The notes: generated from the letters alone by a model not told the origin. A DNA stretch of 8,603 nucleotides from UBA5078 sp041175045 (GCA_041175045.1 JBEDFR010000088.1:1-8603); one strand, 5' to 3'. Positions 1 to 8,603 are shown, counted from the first letter of the stretch. Made by a program: numbers and translations.

Positions 1-219
1 ACCTGCATGAAGCGGGTGCCCTGGACGGAAGCGAGCCCCTGGCGCCCGTTCTGCTCGCAGCGCTGCAAGCTGATCGATTTCGGCGACTGGGCCAGCGAGC
101 GGCACAGCATCGCGGGGGAAAACCAGCCGCTGGAAGAGGACGTGGAGACCGAGCGCAGCACGGTTGTGTCGCCAATTCGAGCGCACATCGAAGAATCCTG
201 GCGTCACGCCGTCGGTGGC
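1..219 (+). CDS. yacG: YacG, zinc-binding DNA gyrase inhibitor (5' partial, 3' end unresolved)
   Basis: YacG is a small zinc-ribbon protein; E. coli YacG binds gyrase and blocks its DNA binding. The window begins inside the first CxxC knuckle: a Cys at bases 4-6, then KRVPWTEASPWRPFCSQRC, giving the second knuckle Cys at 52-54 and 64-66. LIDFGDWASERHSIAGE follows, matching the family pattern of PFRPFCSKRC, LIDLGEW and an acidic tail. The first Cys of the ribbon lies upstream of the window. The acidic tail runs to about base 160, but no stop follows. The frame stays open to 1779, antisense to mutT-thiE and argJ, and no other plus frame stops between 74 and 319. I end the entry at the neighbouring gene's border as a convention, not an observed terminus. 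The gene converges on mutT-thiE. A lost stop, a sequence error or a real extension are all possible. Confidence 0.8.
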
Positions 220-1173
220 TCAGTGCGCCTGCTCCCAGAATGCCGAAATGGCGGCCACGCCCAGGGCCCCGTGGCGTCGGGCAGTCTCCAGATCCTCGGC
301 AGAGAGCCCCCCCAGTGCATAGACGGGAATCCCCACCGCACGGACGCAGGCCTCGAACGCTTCCCAGCCAAGGGGTGGCTGGCCTGGGTGAGAACGCGTT
401 GGCAGCACCGGCGAGAGCAGCGCGTAGTCGGCGCCCAGCGCCTCCGCCCGCTGCAGGTCCTCGAGCGAGTGGCAGGACGCGCCGAGCAGCTGGGAATCCT
501 CCAGCGGGCGGGCCTGCAGGGCCTGCAAGCGCCGAGCGTTCAGGTGGATGCCGGCGGCGGGTACTGTCTGCAGCAGATCGCAATCGGCATTGAGAAGCAG
601 ACGCGCCCCCTGTTCGCGAGCCAGGGGCAGGCAACGGCGAGCCAGCGCGTGGAACTGTGCCGGCGGCAACTCGGGTGCGCGCAATTGCACCAGGCGATGA
701 CCGCGGATCAGAAGCTGCGTGAAGCGCTCGAGAAACTCCTCAGGGGACGCGGCCGACCCGGTGATGGGCAGCAGCGGCGGCAGCTGCAGGCGGCGGATGA
801 TGGCGCGATTGGCCTGCGGGAACTCAGCCGGCTCCAGGGCAGCGGGCTCAACCCAGCGCAGTGGCTGGCCCTCCAAGCCCGTCGGCGTGCCTCTGAAACG
901 GGAGACGCGCCAGACATCAAGCAACACCTGGCGATCGCCATAGTCGTGCCGGATGCGACACAGGGGCATGCTCTGCTGCGGCGTGATGTCCAGTTCCTCC
1001 TGCAGCTCCCGCGCCAGCGCGGCCTCTACGGACTCGCCCGGCTCGCACTTGCCACCGGGAAACTCCCACAGCCCCCCCTGATGCGCACTGGCGGGACGCA
1101 AGGCCACCAGGACGCGCCCGGCGGCATCCTCGATCACGCCGACGGCAACATGCAGACGCGCTGGCACCGGCAT
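220..1173 (-). CDS. mutT: Nudix hydrolase (MutT) fused to a ThiE/TenI-like domain
   Basis: A 317-residue fusion protein. Residues 1-130 are MutT-like; MutT hydrolyses 8-oxo-dGTP to 8-oxo-dGMP and so prevents A:T to C:G transversions. The Nudix box runs from G41 (G-x5-E47-x7-R55-E56-x-x-E59-E60), preceded by LWEFPG. The usual Gly near its end is D62. Residues about 135-317 look like a thiamine-phosphate synthase/TenI barrel: VQLRAPEL (162-169), LLLNAD (192-197), GASCHS (231-236), ADYALLSPV (248-256) and PVYALGGL (283-290). Several phosphate-binding positions of true ThiE are altered, so synthase activity is doubtful. The same fusion is common in Pseudomonas-like bacteria. ATG at 1173 is chosen because MPVPARLHVAVGVI aligns with MutT starts. 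A GTG at 1182, directly abutting the argJ stop, is the alternative. Probably the last gene of the secA-argJ transcript. Confidence 0.93.
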   Translation of the reverse strand: MPVPARLHVAVGVIEDAAGRVLVALRPASAHQGGLWEFPGGKCEPGESVEAALARELQEELDITPQQSMPLCRIRHDYGDRQVLLDVWRVSRFRGTPTGLEGQPLRWVEPAALEPAEFPQANRAIIRRLQLPPLLPITGSAASPEEFLERFTQLLIRGHRLVQLRAPELPPAQFHALARRCLPLAREQGARLLLNADCDLLQTVPAAGIHLNARRLQALQARPLEDSQLLGASCHSLEDLQRAEALGADYALLSPVLPTRSHPGQPPLGWEAFEACVRAVGIPVYALGGLSAEDLETARRHGALGVAAISAFWEQAH

Positions 1174-1182
1174 GCTCCGCAC

Positions 1183-2403
1183 TCAGCTGCGATAGCTGGC
1201 GTTGATGCGGACGTAGTCTTCCGACAGGTCCGAGGTCCAGACGATCTCGCGTGCACTGCCGCGGTTCAGGGTCACCGTGATGTCGATGGCGTCCTTGTTC
1301 ATCTCCGCCTGGCCCTGAGCCTCGGTGTAGCTGGTGGCCAGCGTCCCATTCTGCACGATGCAGACGGTGCCCAGATGGATGGTGATGCGACTGACATCCA
1401 GTCCCTGCACACCGGCACGGCCAATGGCAGCCAGGATGCGGCCCCAGTTCGGGTCGGACGCGGACAGGGCGGTCTTTACCAGCGGCGACTCCGCGATGGC
1501 ATAGGCCACCTTCAGGCACTCCTGCACATCGCCCCCCCCCTGCACGTCGACGGTAACGAATTTCTTCGCGCCCTCGGCATCGCGGATAATGTCCTTGGCC
1601 AGCTCTCGCACCAGCGCCTGCAACGCATCCTCGAAGGCCGCGAACACGGCCTTGTCGCCGCGCTCGATGCGCACGCCGCTCTTGCCCGTGGCAACGAGGA
1701 CACAGCAGTCATTGGTGGACGTGTCTCCATCCACGGTGATGCGGTTGAACGACTGGTCCACCACCGAAGCCAGCAGTGACTGCAGCAGACTCTGTTCGAT
1801 GAGGGCATCGGTGAACACGAAGCTCAGCAGCGTGGCCATATTCGGCTTGATCATGCCGGCCCCCTTGGCGATGCCGGTGATCACTACGGACTGCCCCGCG
1901 TAATCGACCCGTACCGAGCGCGCCTTGGGCCGGGTGTCCGTGGTCATGATACCGCGCGCTGCCTGCAACCAGTCGTCGCCCAGAGCTCCCAGGGCCGCAG
2001 GCACTCCGGCTTCCACCTTCGCCACGGGCAGGTTCTCGCCGATGACGCCAGTGGAGAAAGGCAGCACCTGCTCGGACGCCACCCCGGCTTGCCGTGCGAC
2101 AAAGCCACAGCAGGCAGCCGCATCGTCCAGGCCCTTCTGCCCGGTGCCGGCATTGGCATTGCCGGTATTGACCAGCAGGTAGCGCACGGCCCCGCCGCTG
2201 CTCGCCAGATGACGGCGTGCCAGTTGCACCGGGGCGGCACAGAAGGCGTTCTGCGTGAACACCCCCGCCACCGTGGAACCCGGCGCAAGCTCCATCAACA
2301 CCAGGTCCAGTCGGTTCTTGTAGCGGATTCCGCTCATCACCGACGCCACTTTCACGCCTGCCACCGACAGCAGGTCGTCTGCCTTGATCTGCGTATTGCT
2401 CAT
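1183..2403 (-). CDS. argJ: Glutamate N-acetyltransferase / amino-acid acetyltransferase ArgJ
   Basis: ArgJ transfers the acetyl group from N-acetylornithine to glutamate, closing the acetyl cycle of arginine synthesis; some members also use acetyl-CoA. The product is 406 residues, normal for the family. ArgJ cleaves itself into alpha and beta chains at an Ala-Thr bond. Here the site is KPNMATLLSF, with A190/T191, so T191 would be the nucleophile of the beta chain. The oxyanion-hole segment STGVIGE has T118 and G119. DPNWGRI and the C-terminal VRINASYRS are also typical. The start is ATG 2403, 5 nt past the secA stop. An in-frame ATG at 2430 lies inside secA and has no better ribosome site, so I prefer 2403. 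No good Shine-Dalgarno is visible, which suggests translational coupling to secA. A G9 run (C9 on the plus strand, 1532-1540) lies in the coding sequence. Whether it is mono- or bifunctional cannot be read from the sequence. Confidence 0.96.
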   Translation of the reverse strand: MSNTQIKADDLLSVAGVKVASVMSGIRYKNRLDLVLMELAPGSTVAGVFTQNAFCAAPVQLARRHLASSGGAVRYLLVNTGNANAGTGQKGLDDAAACCGFVARQAGVASEQVLPFSTGVIGENLPVAKVEAGVPAALGALGDDWLQAARGIMTTDTRPKARSVRVDYAGQSVVITGIAKGAGMIKPNMATLLSFVFTDALIEQSLLQSLLASVVDQSFNRITVDGDTSTNDCCVLVATGKSGVRIERGDKAVFAAFEDALQALVRELAKDIIRDAEGAKKFVTVDVQGGGDVQECLKVAYAIAESPLVKTALSASDPNWGRILAAIGRAGVQGLDVSRITIHLGTVCIVQNGTLATSYTEAQGQAEMNKDAIDITVTLNRGSAREIVWTSDLSEDYVRINASYRS

Positions 2404-2408
2404 GACAC

Positions 2409-5216
<2,808 letters not shown>

Positions 5217-5220
5217 GATG

Positions 5221-5224
5221 TCCT
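5221..5224 (-). promoter_or_regulatory. Shine-Dalgarno of secA
   Basis: The mRNA reads AGGA followed by four bases (CATC) and the ATG at 5216. This is the best ribosome site in the block. It supports ATG 5216 over the in-frame upstream codon at 5264. The spacing is slightly short. Confidence 0.55.
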
Positions 5225-5270
5225 GTTGTCTCGAAAGGAAATTGGCCCGTTGGGCACGCGCCACGACAAC
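5225..5270 (-). other. Possible structured leader upstream of secA
   Basis: In the 120-nt gap before secA, GTTGTC and GACAAC form a 6-bp inverted repeat (plus strand 5225-5230 with 5265-5270). It encloses a small GCCC/GGGC hairpin (5245-5255). In the mRNA the downstream arm abuts the AGGA ribosome site. Such short stems arise easily by chance in GC-rich DNA, so this is only a candidate. No convincing promoter or SecM-like coding sequence was seen in 5217-5336. Confidence 0.25.
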
Positions 5271-5336
5271 TGCCGCAGGCCCTCGCGCGCAAGTCCGGGC
5301 GGGTGCTGTAAGATCGAAACTGGCTGTGGGTGAGAG

Positions 5337-6266
5337 TCAGCGGATGGTGCGATGGATATAGGACGCCGGGTCAACGACCCGTCCGTGCTTGTAGACCTCG
5401 AAGTGCACATGGGGGCCGGTGGAGCGGCCCGTGCTGCCGACCAGCGCAATGACCTGCCCCTTGGTGATGATGTCGCCCACGCCCACGAGCAGTTTTTCCG
5501 CATGCCCGTAGCGGGTGACATAGCCATTGCCATGATTGATGTCCAGGGCCAGACCATAACCATCGCGATCGCCGGCTGCAGTGACCACCCCGGCCGCCAC
5601 GGCAATGATGTCCGCCCCGGGCGCTGAAGTGGCGAAGTCGACGCCGGAATGCCACGCGAGCTGCCCGGTGAACGGGTCAGTGCGTCGCCCGAACGGCGAT
5701 GACACCCAGCCCTGCCGCACGGGACGTCCCGTGACGGAGGCCGCGTCGGCAAACTGGCGCTCGGCCAGCAGCCCCTCGAGTATTTCCAGTTGCTGCGCGC
5801 GATCGGCGATTTGCGCTTCCAACTCACTCATGGCGTCGACGAACGCTGGCGGGGCATAGGGCACAGCGTCTTCGGACAGCGGCCCACCCACTGCGGGCTG
5901 GGCACTGAAATCGAATTCCCCGGCATCCAGTTGCGCCACGGCCGTGATGCGCTCGCCCAGTGCCTCCATGCGCAGGAGTCTGGCCTGCAGGCTGGCAAGA
6001 CGCAGCGTCAGCGCCTCGAGTTGCGCCTGGGATTCCTGTTTCAGACGCCCCAGCGCGTCAGCACTGCTCTGCAGTTCTTCATGGAGTTCGAGGGCGGTTT
6101 CGAGAGCGTATTCCTGCGGCTCGTGGGACACAGCCAGCTGGTAACCAAAATAACCGAAGGCGACGGGAGCCCCCAGAATGCAGACGGACAACAGCCCCTT
6201 CAGCCAACCGCTGAGGACCAGTGTGCGAGTGTGACCATGGCGGTGGTCAACGAGGATGACTTTCAT
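5337..6266 (-). CDS. M23-family (LytM-type) metallopeptidase, membrane-anchored
   Basis: A 309-residue envelope protein. A short basic N-terminus is followed by one hydrophobic segment (about residues 18-43), so it is probably anchored in the inner membrane with the rest in the periplasm. Residues about 52-112 and 141-170 are rich in Leu, Glu, Gln and Ala, and are probably coiled coil. Residues about 184-303 form the M23 domain. The zinc-site signature is complete: WHSGVDFA with H206 and D210, and GPHVHFEV with H286 and H288; H255 in RYGH also fits the active site. It should therefore be an active peptidoglycan endopeptidase, unlike EnvC/NlpD activators, which lack zinc ligands. The cross-link cut is not predictable. 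Pseudomonas has a similar gene before secA; E. coli has secM there. The start MKVILVDHRH has only a weak, distant GAAGAG ribosome site, and an inverted repeat covers the start region. Confidence 0.92.
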   Translation of the reverse strand: MKVILVDHRHGHTRTLVLSGWLKGLLSVCILGAPVAFGYFGYQLAVSHEPQEYALETALELHEELQSSADALGRLKQESQAQLEALTLRLASLQARLLRMEALGERITAVAQLDAGEFDFSAQPAVGGPLSEDAVPYAPPAFVDAMSELEAQIADRAQQLEILEGLLAERQFADAASVTGRPVRQGWVSSPFGRRTDPFTGQLAWHSGVDFATSAPGADIIAVAAGVVTAAGDRDGYGLALDINHGNGYVTRYGHAEKLLVGVGDIITKGQVIALVGSTGRSTGPHVHFEVYKHGRVVDPASYIHRTIR

Positions 6267-6271
6267 TGTCG

Positions 6272-6304
6272 AGGTGTTCTCTTCAGTCTGCTGTCAGAAC
6301 ACCT
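6272..6304 (-). promoter_or_regulatory. Perfect 9-bp inverted repeat over the M23 translation start region
   Basis: AGGTGTTCT at 6272-6280 and AGAACACCT at 6296-6304 are exact reverse complements separated by 15 nt. In the mRNA the 3' arm would occupy about positions -14 to -6 relative to the ATG at 6266, the region where a ribosome lands, and it overlaps the end of the weak GAAGAG site. It could be an RNA stem restricting translation or a DNA operator for a dimeric regulator. The pairing is directly visible; the function is inferred. Confidence 0.5.
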
Positions 6305-6332
6305 GAACTTGCGCGACAGCCTGCACGTCCAA

Positions 6333-6362
6333 CTTATAACCACGAAAATCAGTGGCTTACAA
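6333..6362 (-). promoter_or_regulatory. Candidate sigma-70 promoter for the M23 gene (and perhaps secA operon)
   Basis: On the minus strand, TTGTAA (-35, plus 6357-6362; 4 of 6 consensus bases) and TATAAG (-10, plus 6333-6338; 5 of 6) are 18 bp apart. They sit in the lpxC-M23 gap, in a local AT-rich dip: 6331-6400 is about 40% GC by count. Transcription would begin near 6326, giving an mRNA leader of about 60 nt that contains the whole 6272-6304 inverted repeat. Confidence 0.45.
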
Positions 6363-6386
6363 ATCCTAAACGAAGATAGAGACCTA

Positions 6387-7298
6387 TCAGGCTGCCAACA
6401 CAGGTTTCGTATAGGAAATGGGTACGTGCGAGTCAGATTCGAAACTGACAATTTCCCAGGCGTCTTGGTTGACTTCGAGCGACCTTAATAATGCATTATT
6501 CAGAGCGTGTCCAGACTTATATCCCTTGAACTCCCCGATCAGACTGTAGCCAATCATGTAGAGATCGCCGATCGCATCCAGGATCTTGTGCTTCACGAAC
6601 TCGTCCTCGTAGCGCAGTCCATCCTCGTTCAGCACCTTGTAGTCTCCCACCGCGATCGCGTTGTCCATGCTGGCGCCCAGTGCGAGATTGCGATTGCGCA
6701 GCTCCTCGAACTCGTGCATGAAGCCGAAGGTGCGGGCACGACTCACTTCCTTGACGAAGGATGTGCTGGAGAAATCCACACTCGCTGTCTTGGTGTACTT
6801 GCGATAGACAGGGTGATCATAAAGCAGCGTGTAACTGACCTTGAACCCGTCGAAGGGCTCCAGACTCACAGACTTGTCACCATCGGACAAAAACAGTGGC
6901 TTCTTGATGCGGATGAACTTCTTCAGGGCATTCTGCTCTTCGATGCCGGCCGACTGGATCAGGAATACGAAGGGGCCTGCACTGCCATCCATGATGGGCA
7001 CTTCGGGTGCGCTGACTTCGATATAAGCGTTGTCAATGCCCAGACCGGACATCGCCGACATCAAGTGCTCGATGGTGGATATTCTGACGTTGCCCTTGAC
7101 CAGCGTGGTGGACAGGGTGGTGTCACCCACATACGACGCCTTGGCCGGAATCTGCACCATCGGGTCCAGATCGGTGCGGGTGAAGACGATGCCGGTATCC
7201 ACGGGGGCAGGCCGCAGGGTCAGGTAGACCTTTTCGCCGTTGTGCAGACCGACGCCGGTGGCGCGAATGACATTCTTGAGGGTTCTTTGATTCAGCAT
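6387..7298 (-). CDS. lpxC: UDP-3-O-acyl-N-acetylglucosamine deacetylase LpxC
   Basis: LpxC is the zinc deacetylase catalysing the committed step of lipid A synthesis. The product is 303 residues (305 in E. coli). Zinc ligands are H78 in STIEHLMSA, and H237 and D241 in HKILDAIGDL. E77 is the likely general base and H264 in KSGHALNNALL the second catalytic residue. ATG 7298 is chosen because MLNQRTLKNVIRATGVGLH aligns with the E. coli start; the frame continues upstream to 7370 without family similarity. The ribosome site is poor: CACCACCTC directly precedes the ATG, and the nearest GGGA is about 12 nt away. The C-terminus, KPVLAA, is nonpolar. E. coli LpxC is degraded by FtsH through a nonpolar C-terminal tail, so similar turnover is possible but unproven here. 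The gene follows ftsZ after 137 nt, as in most gammaproteobacteria. Confidence 0.98.
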   Translation of the reverse strand: MLNQRTLKNVIRATGVGLHNGEKVYLTLRPAPVDTGIVFTRTDLDPMVQIPAKASYVGDTTLSTTLVKGNVRISTIEHLMSAMSGLGIDNAYIEVSAPEVPIMDGSAGPFVFLIQSAGIEEQNALKKFIRIKKPLFLSDGDKSVSLEPFDGFKVSYTLLYDHPVYRKYTKTASVDFSSTSFVKEVSRARTFGFMHEFEELRNRNLALGASMDNAIAVGDYKVLNEDGLRYEDEFVKHKILDAIGDLYMIGYSLIGEFKGYKSGHALNNALLRSLEVNQDAWEIVSFESDSHVPISYTKPVLAA

Positions 7299-7360
7299 GA
7301 GGTGGTGGTATCCCGAATGAGTGTGTCGCCTGCGTGGACGCCGGTGGCGACGAAGGCCGG

Positions 7361-7389
7361 ATGGTAACAAAGATCACCAGATAACCCAA
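7361..7389 (-). promoter_or_regulatory. Weak candidate promoter for lpxC
   Basis: In the ftsZ-lpxC spacer, minus-strand TTGGGT (plus 7384-7389; 3 of 6) and TACCAT (plus 7361-7366; 4 of 6) are separated by 17 bp. This would give a leader of about 55 nt. The match is poor, and lpxC could simply be read through from ftsZ. It is listed because the spacer is otherwise unexplained and E. coli lpxC has a promoter of its own. Confidence 0.2.
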
Positions 7390-7394
7390 CAAGC

Positions 7395-7423
7395 CTGAGC
7401 ACCGGCCTGCGACCGGCGCTCAG
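7395..7423 (-). terminator. Hairpin behind ftsZ (possible attenuating terminator or mRNA end)
   Basis: In the mRNA, CTGAGCGCCGG and CCGGTGCTCAG form an 11-bp stem with one G-U pair and a 7-nt loop. It begins 12 nt after the ftsZ stop. Only a poor U-containing tract follows (GCTTGTTGGG), so it is not a classical intrinsic terminator. Partial termination or protection of the ftsZ mRNA 3' end are the likely roles. Confidence 0.4.
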
Positions 7424-7435
7424 TGTCCTGCATGC

Positions 7436-8603
7436 TCAATCGGCCTGACGACGCAGGAAGGCCGGAATGTCCAGATAGTCCATGTCAGTGTCGGAACCCA
7501 CCGCACGGGCCAGACCACTTTGCGGCATCGTATGCGCGGTGGCAGAGCGCGTACGTGCAGACGCCGGACGATCGAACTGACGGTAGTCGGTCACCACGGC
7601 CGTGGCCTTGGGCGCGACCTCCGCCGGGCGTGGAGCGGCCTGAACCGCGGAACGCGCACCCAGACCGGTGGCCACCACGGTCACACGGATCTCGTCGCCC
7701 ATGTCCGGATCGATCACGGTGCCCACCACGACAGTGGCGTCATCGGAAGCGAACTCCTCGATGGTGTCACCCACTTCCGTGAACTCACCCAGGGACAGAT
7801 TCTCACCAGCGGTAATATTGACGAGAATGCCGCGTGCGCCATGCAGATTCACATCTTCAAGCAAGGGACTGCGGATGGCCGCCTCGGCAGCCTCGCGGGC
7901 ACGCCCTTCACCGGACGCATAACCCGTACCCATCATCGCCATGCCCATTTCCGACATGACGGTGCGCACGTCGGCGAAGTCGACGTTGATCATGCCGGGG
8001 CGCATGATCAGGTCGGCGATGCCCTTGACCGCGCCGAGCAGCACATCGTTGGCAGACTTGAAGGCATCCAGCAGGGAAGCCGACTTGCCAAGCACTTCCA
8101 GCAACTTCTCGTTGGGGATGGTGATCAGGGAGTCAACATGCTCGGAAAGTTCGCGGATGCCTTCCTCAGCGATCTTCATGCGCTTCTTGCCCTCGAAGGG
8201 AAAGGGCTTGGTCACTACCGCCACGGTCAGGATGCCGAGTTCCTTCGCCACTTCGGCGAAGATCGGCGCCGCCCCCGTGCCGGTGCCACCGCCCATGCCG
8301 GCGGTGATGAAGACCATGTCGGCACCGGACAGTATCTCGGCAATCTCGTCGCGATCTTCCAGCGCTGCCTGACGGCCGATTTCCGGGTTGGCACCGGCGC
8401 CCAGGCCCTTGGTGACACAGCTGCCCATCTGCAGGAGGGTTTTCGCGCGCAGATTGCTGAGTGCCTGCGCGTCAGTGTTGGCACAGACGAATTCGACCCC
8501 TTCGATATGGCTGGCGATCATGTGACGCACGGCATTGCCACCGCCACCACCCACCCCGATGACCTTGATGACCGCGTTCTGGGGCAAGCTATCGACTAAT
8601 TCA
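7436..8603 (-). CDS. ftsZ: Cell division GTPase FtsZ (5' end just outside the window)
   Basis: FtsZ is the tubulin-like GTPase that polymerises into the division ring. The window shows 388 residues, beginning ELVDSLPQNAVIKVIG. The single T before the first full codon would fit an MFELVDS start, so about two codons are missing; the in-frame TTG at 8587 is not the start. Numbering from that first Glu, landmarks are GVGGGGGNA (about 16-24), the tubulin signature GGGTGTG (104-110) and the T7 catalytic loop NVDFADVR (206-213). A variable linker rich in Ala, Arg and Pro covers about 317-373. The last residues, DYLDIPAFLRRQAD, are the conserved tail that binds FtsA and ZipA and are nearly identical to E. 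coli. Neighbouring lpxC and secA place it at the end of a dcw cluster; ftsA would be expected just beyond the right edge. Confidence 0.98.
   Translation of the reverse strand, partial: ELVDSLPQNAVIKVIGVGGGGGNAVRHMIASHIEGVEFVCANTDAQALSNLRAKTLLQMGSCVTKGLGAGANPEIGRQAALEDRDEIAEILSGADMVFITAGMGGGTGTGAAPIFAEVAKELGILTVAVVTKPFPFEGKKRMKIAEEGIRELSEHVDSLITIPNEKLLEVLGKSASLLDAFKSANDVLLGAVKGIADLIMRPGMINVDFADVRTVMSEMGMAMMGTGYASGEGRAREAAEAAIRSPLLEDVNLHGARGILVNITAGENLSLGEFTEVGDTIEEFASDDATVVVGTVIDPDMGDEIRVTVVATGLGARSAVQAAPRPAEVAPKATAVVTDYRQFDRPASARTRSATAHTMPQSGLARAVGSDTDMDYLDIPAFLRRQAD

Noticed and set aside
200..210. GGCGTGACGCC hairpin 9 nt after the mutT-thiE stop, as a terminator
   Set aside because: The stem is only 4-5 bp with a 1-3 nt loop and no U-run, and it lies within the possible yacG tail; too weak to call.
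223..1779. Continuation of the yacG frame as a 500-residue extension over mutT-thiE and argJ
   Set aside because: It is antisense to two clear genes and has no recognisable domain; the openness has the same codon-use explanation. Only the lack of a stop after yacG is retained as a finding.
6263..6451. 62-codon minus-strand frame bridging lpxC and the M23 gene, considered as a SecM-like leader peptide
   Set aside because: It starts inside lpxC in another frame, has no signal peptide or arrest motif, and overlaps the M23 start. No ribosome site was seen.
7520..8599. 359-codon plus-strand frame opposite ftsZ, and a 286-codon one opposite lpxC (6507-7367)
   Set aside because: Both are antisense to unambiguous genes, with His/Gln/Asp-rich translations typical of reverse-frame reading and no known family.

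Overview
The window is a GC-rich housekeeping segment from a gammaproteobacterium. It is the distal end of the division and cell-wall (dcw) cluster, followed by secA. Reading along the minus strand, the order is ftsZ, lpxC, an M23-family envelope peptidase, secA, argJ, and a MutT (Nudix)-ThiE fusion gene. On the plus strand at the left edge, a yacG fragment converges on this block. ftsZ-lpxC-secA-mutT with a convergent yacG is the gammaproteobacterial arrangement. The argJ next to secA and the Nudix-ThiE fusion resemble Pseudomonas/Oceanospirillales/Chromatiales-type genomes more than enteric ones. I cannot name a genus.

Layout: 1-219 holds the zinc-binding core of yacG (plus strand, 5' cut by the window edge, no stop codon where one is expected). 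220-1173 is mutT-thiE. 1183-2403 is argJ. 2409-5216 is secA. 5217-5336 is a short secA leader. 5337-6266 is the M23 peptidase. 6267-6386 is an AT-rich gap with a candidate promoter and a perfect 9-bp inverted repeat next to the peptidase start. 6387-7298 is lpxC. 7299-7435 is a spacer with a strong hairpin just behind ftsZ. 7436-8603 is ftsZ, whose first one or two codons lie outside the window. secA-argJ-mutT/thiE are nearly gapless (5 and 9 nt) and probably co-transcribed. The larger gaps precede lpxC, the peptidase and secA, where extra promoters or leader control are most plausible.

Functionally, FtsZ builds the division ring, LpxC commits precursors to lipid A, the M23 protein probably trims or regulates peptidoglycan, and SecA drives protein export. 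ArgJ makes ornithine/N-acetylglutamate, the fusion protein probably sanitises nucleotides, and YacG is a gyrase-interacting zinc protein.

No mobile element, CRISPR array, tRNA, rRNA or new defence-like system is visible. The points most worth checking are the missing yacG stop codon, the inverted repeat covering the start region of the M23 gene where E. coli carries secM, the ThiE-like domain with altered phosphate-binding positions, and the ftsZ-lpxC hairpin. Several very long open frames lie antisense to these genes; I read them as by-products of GC-rich codon use.
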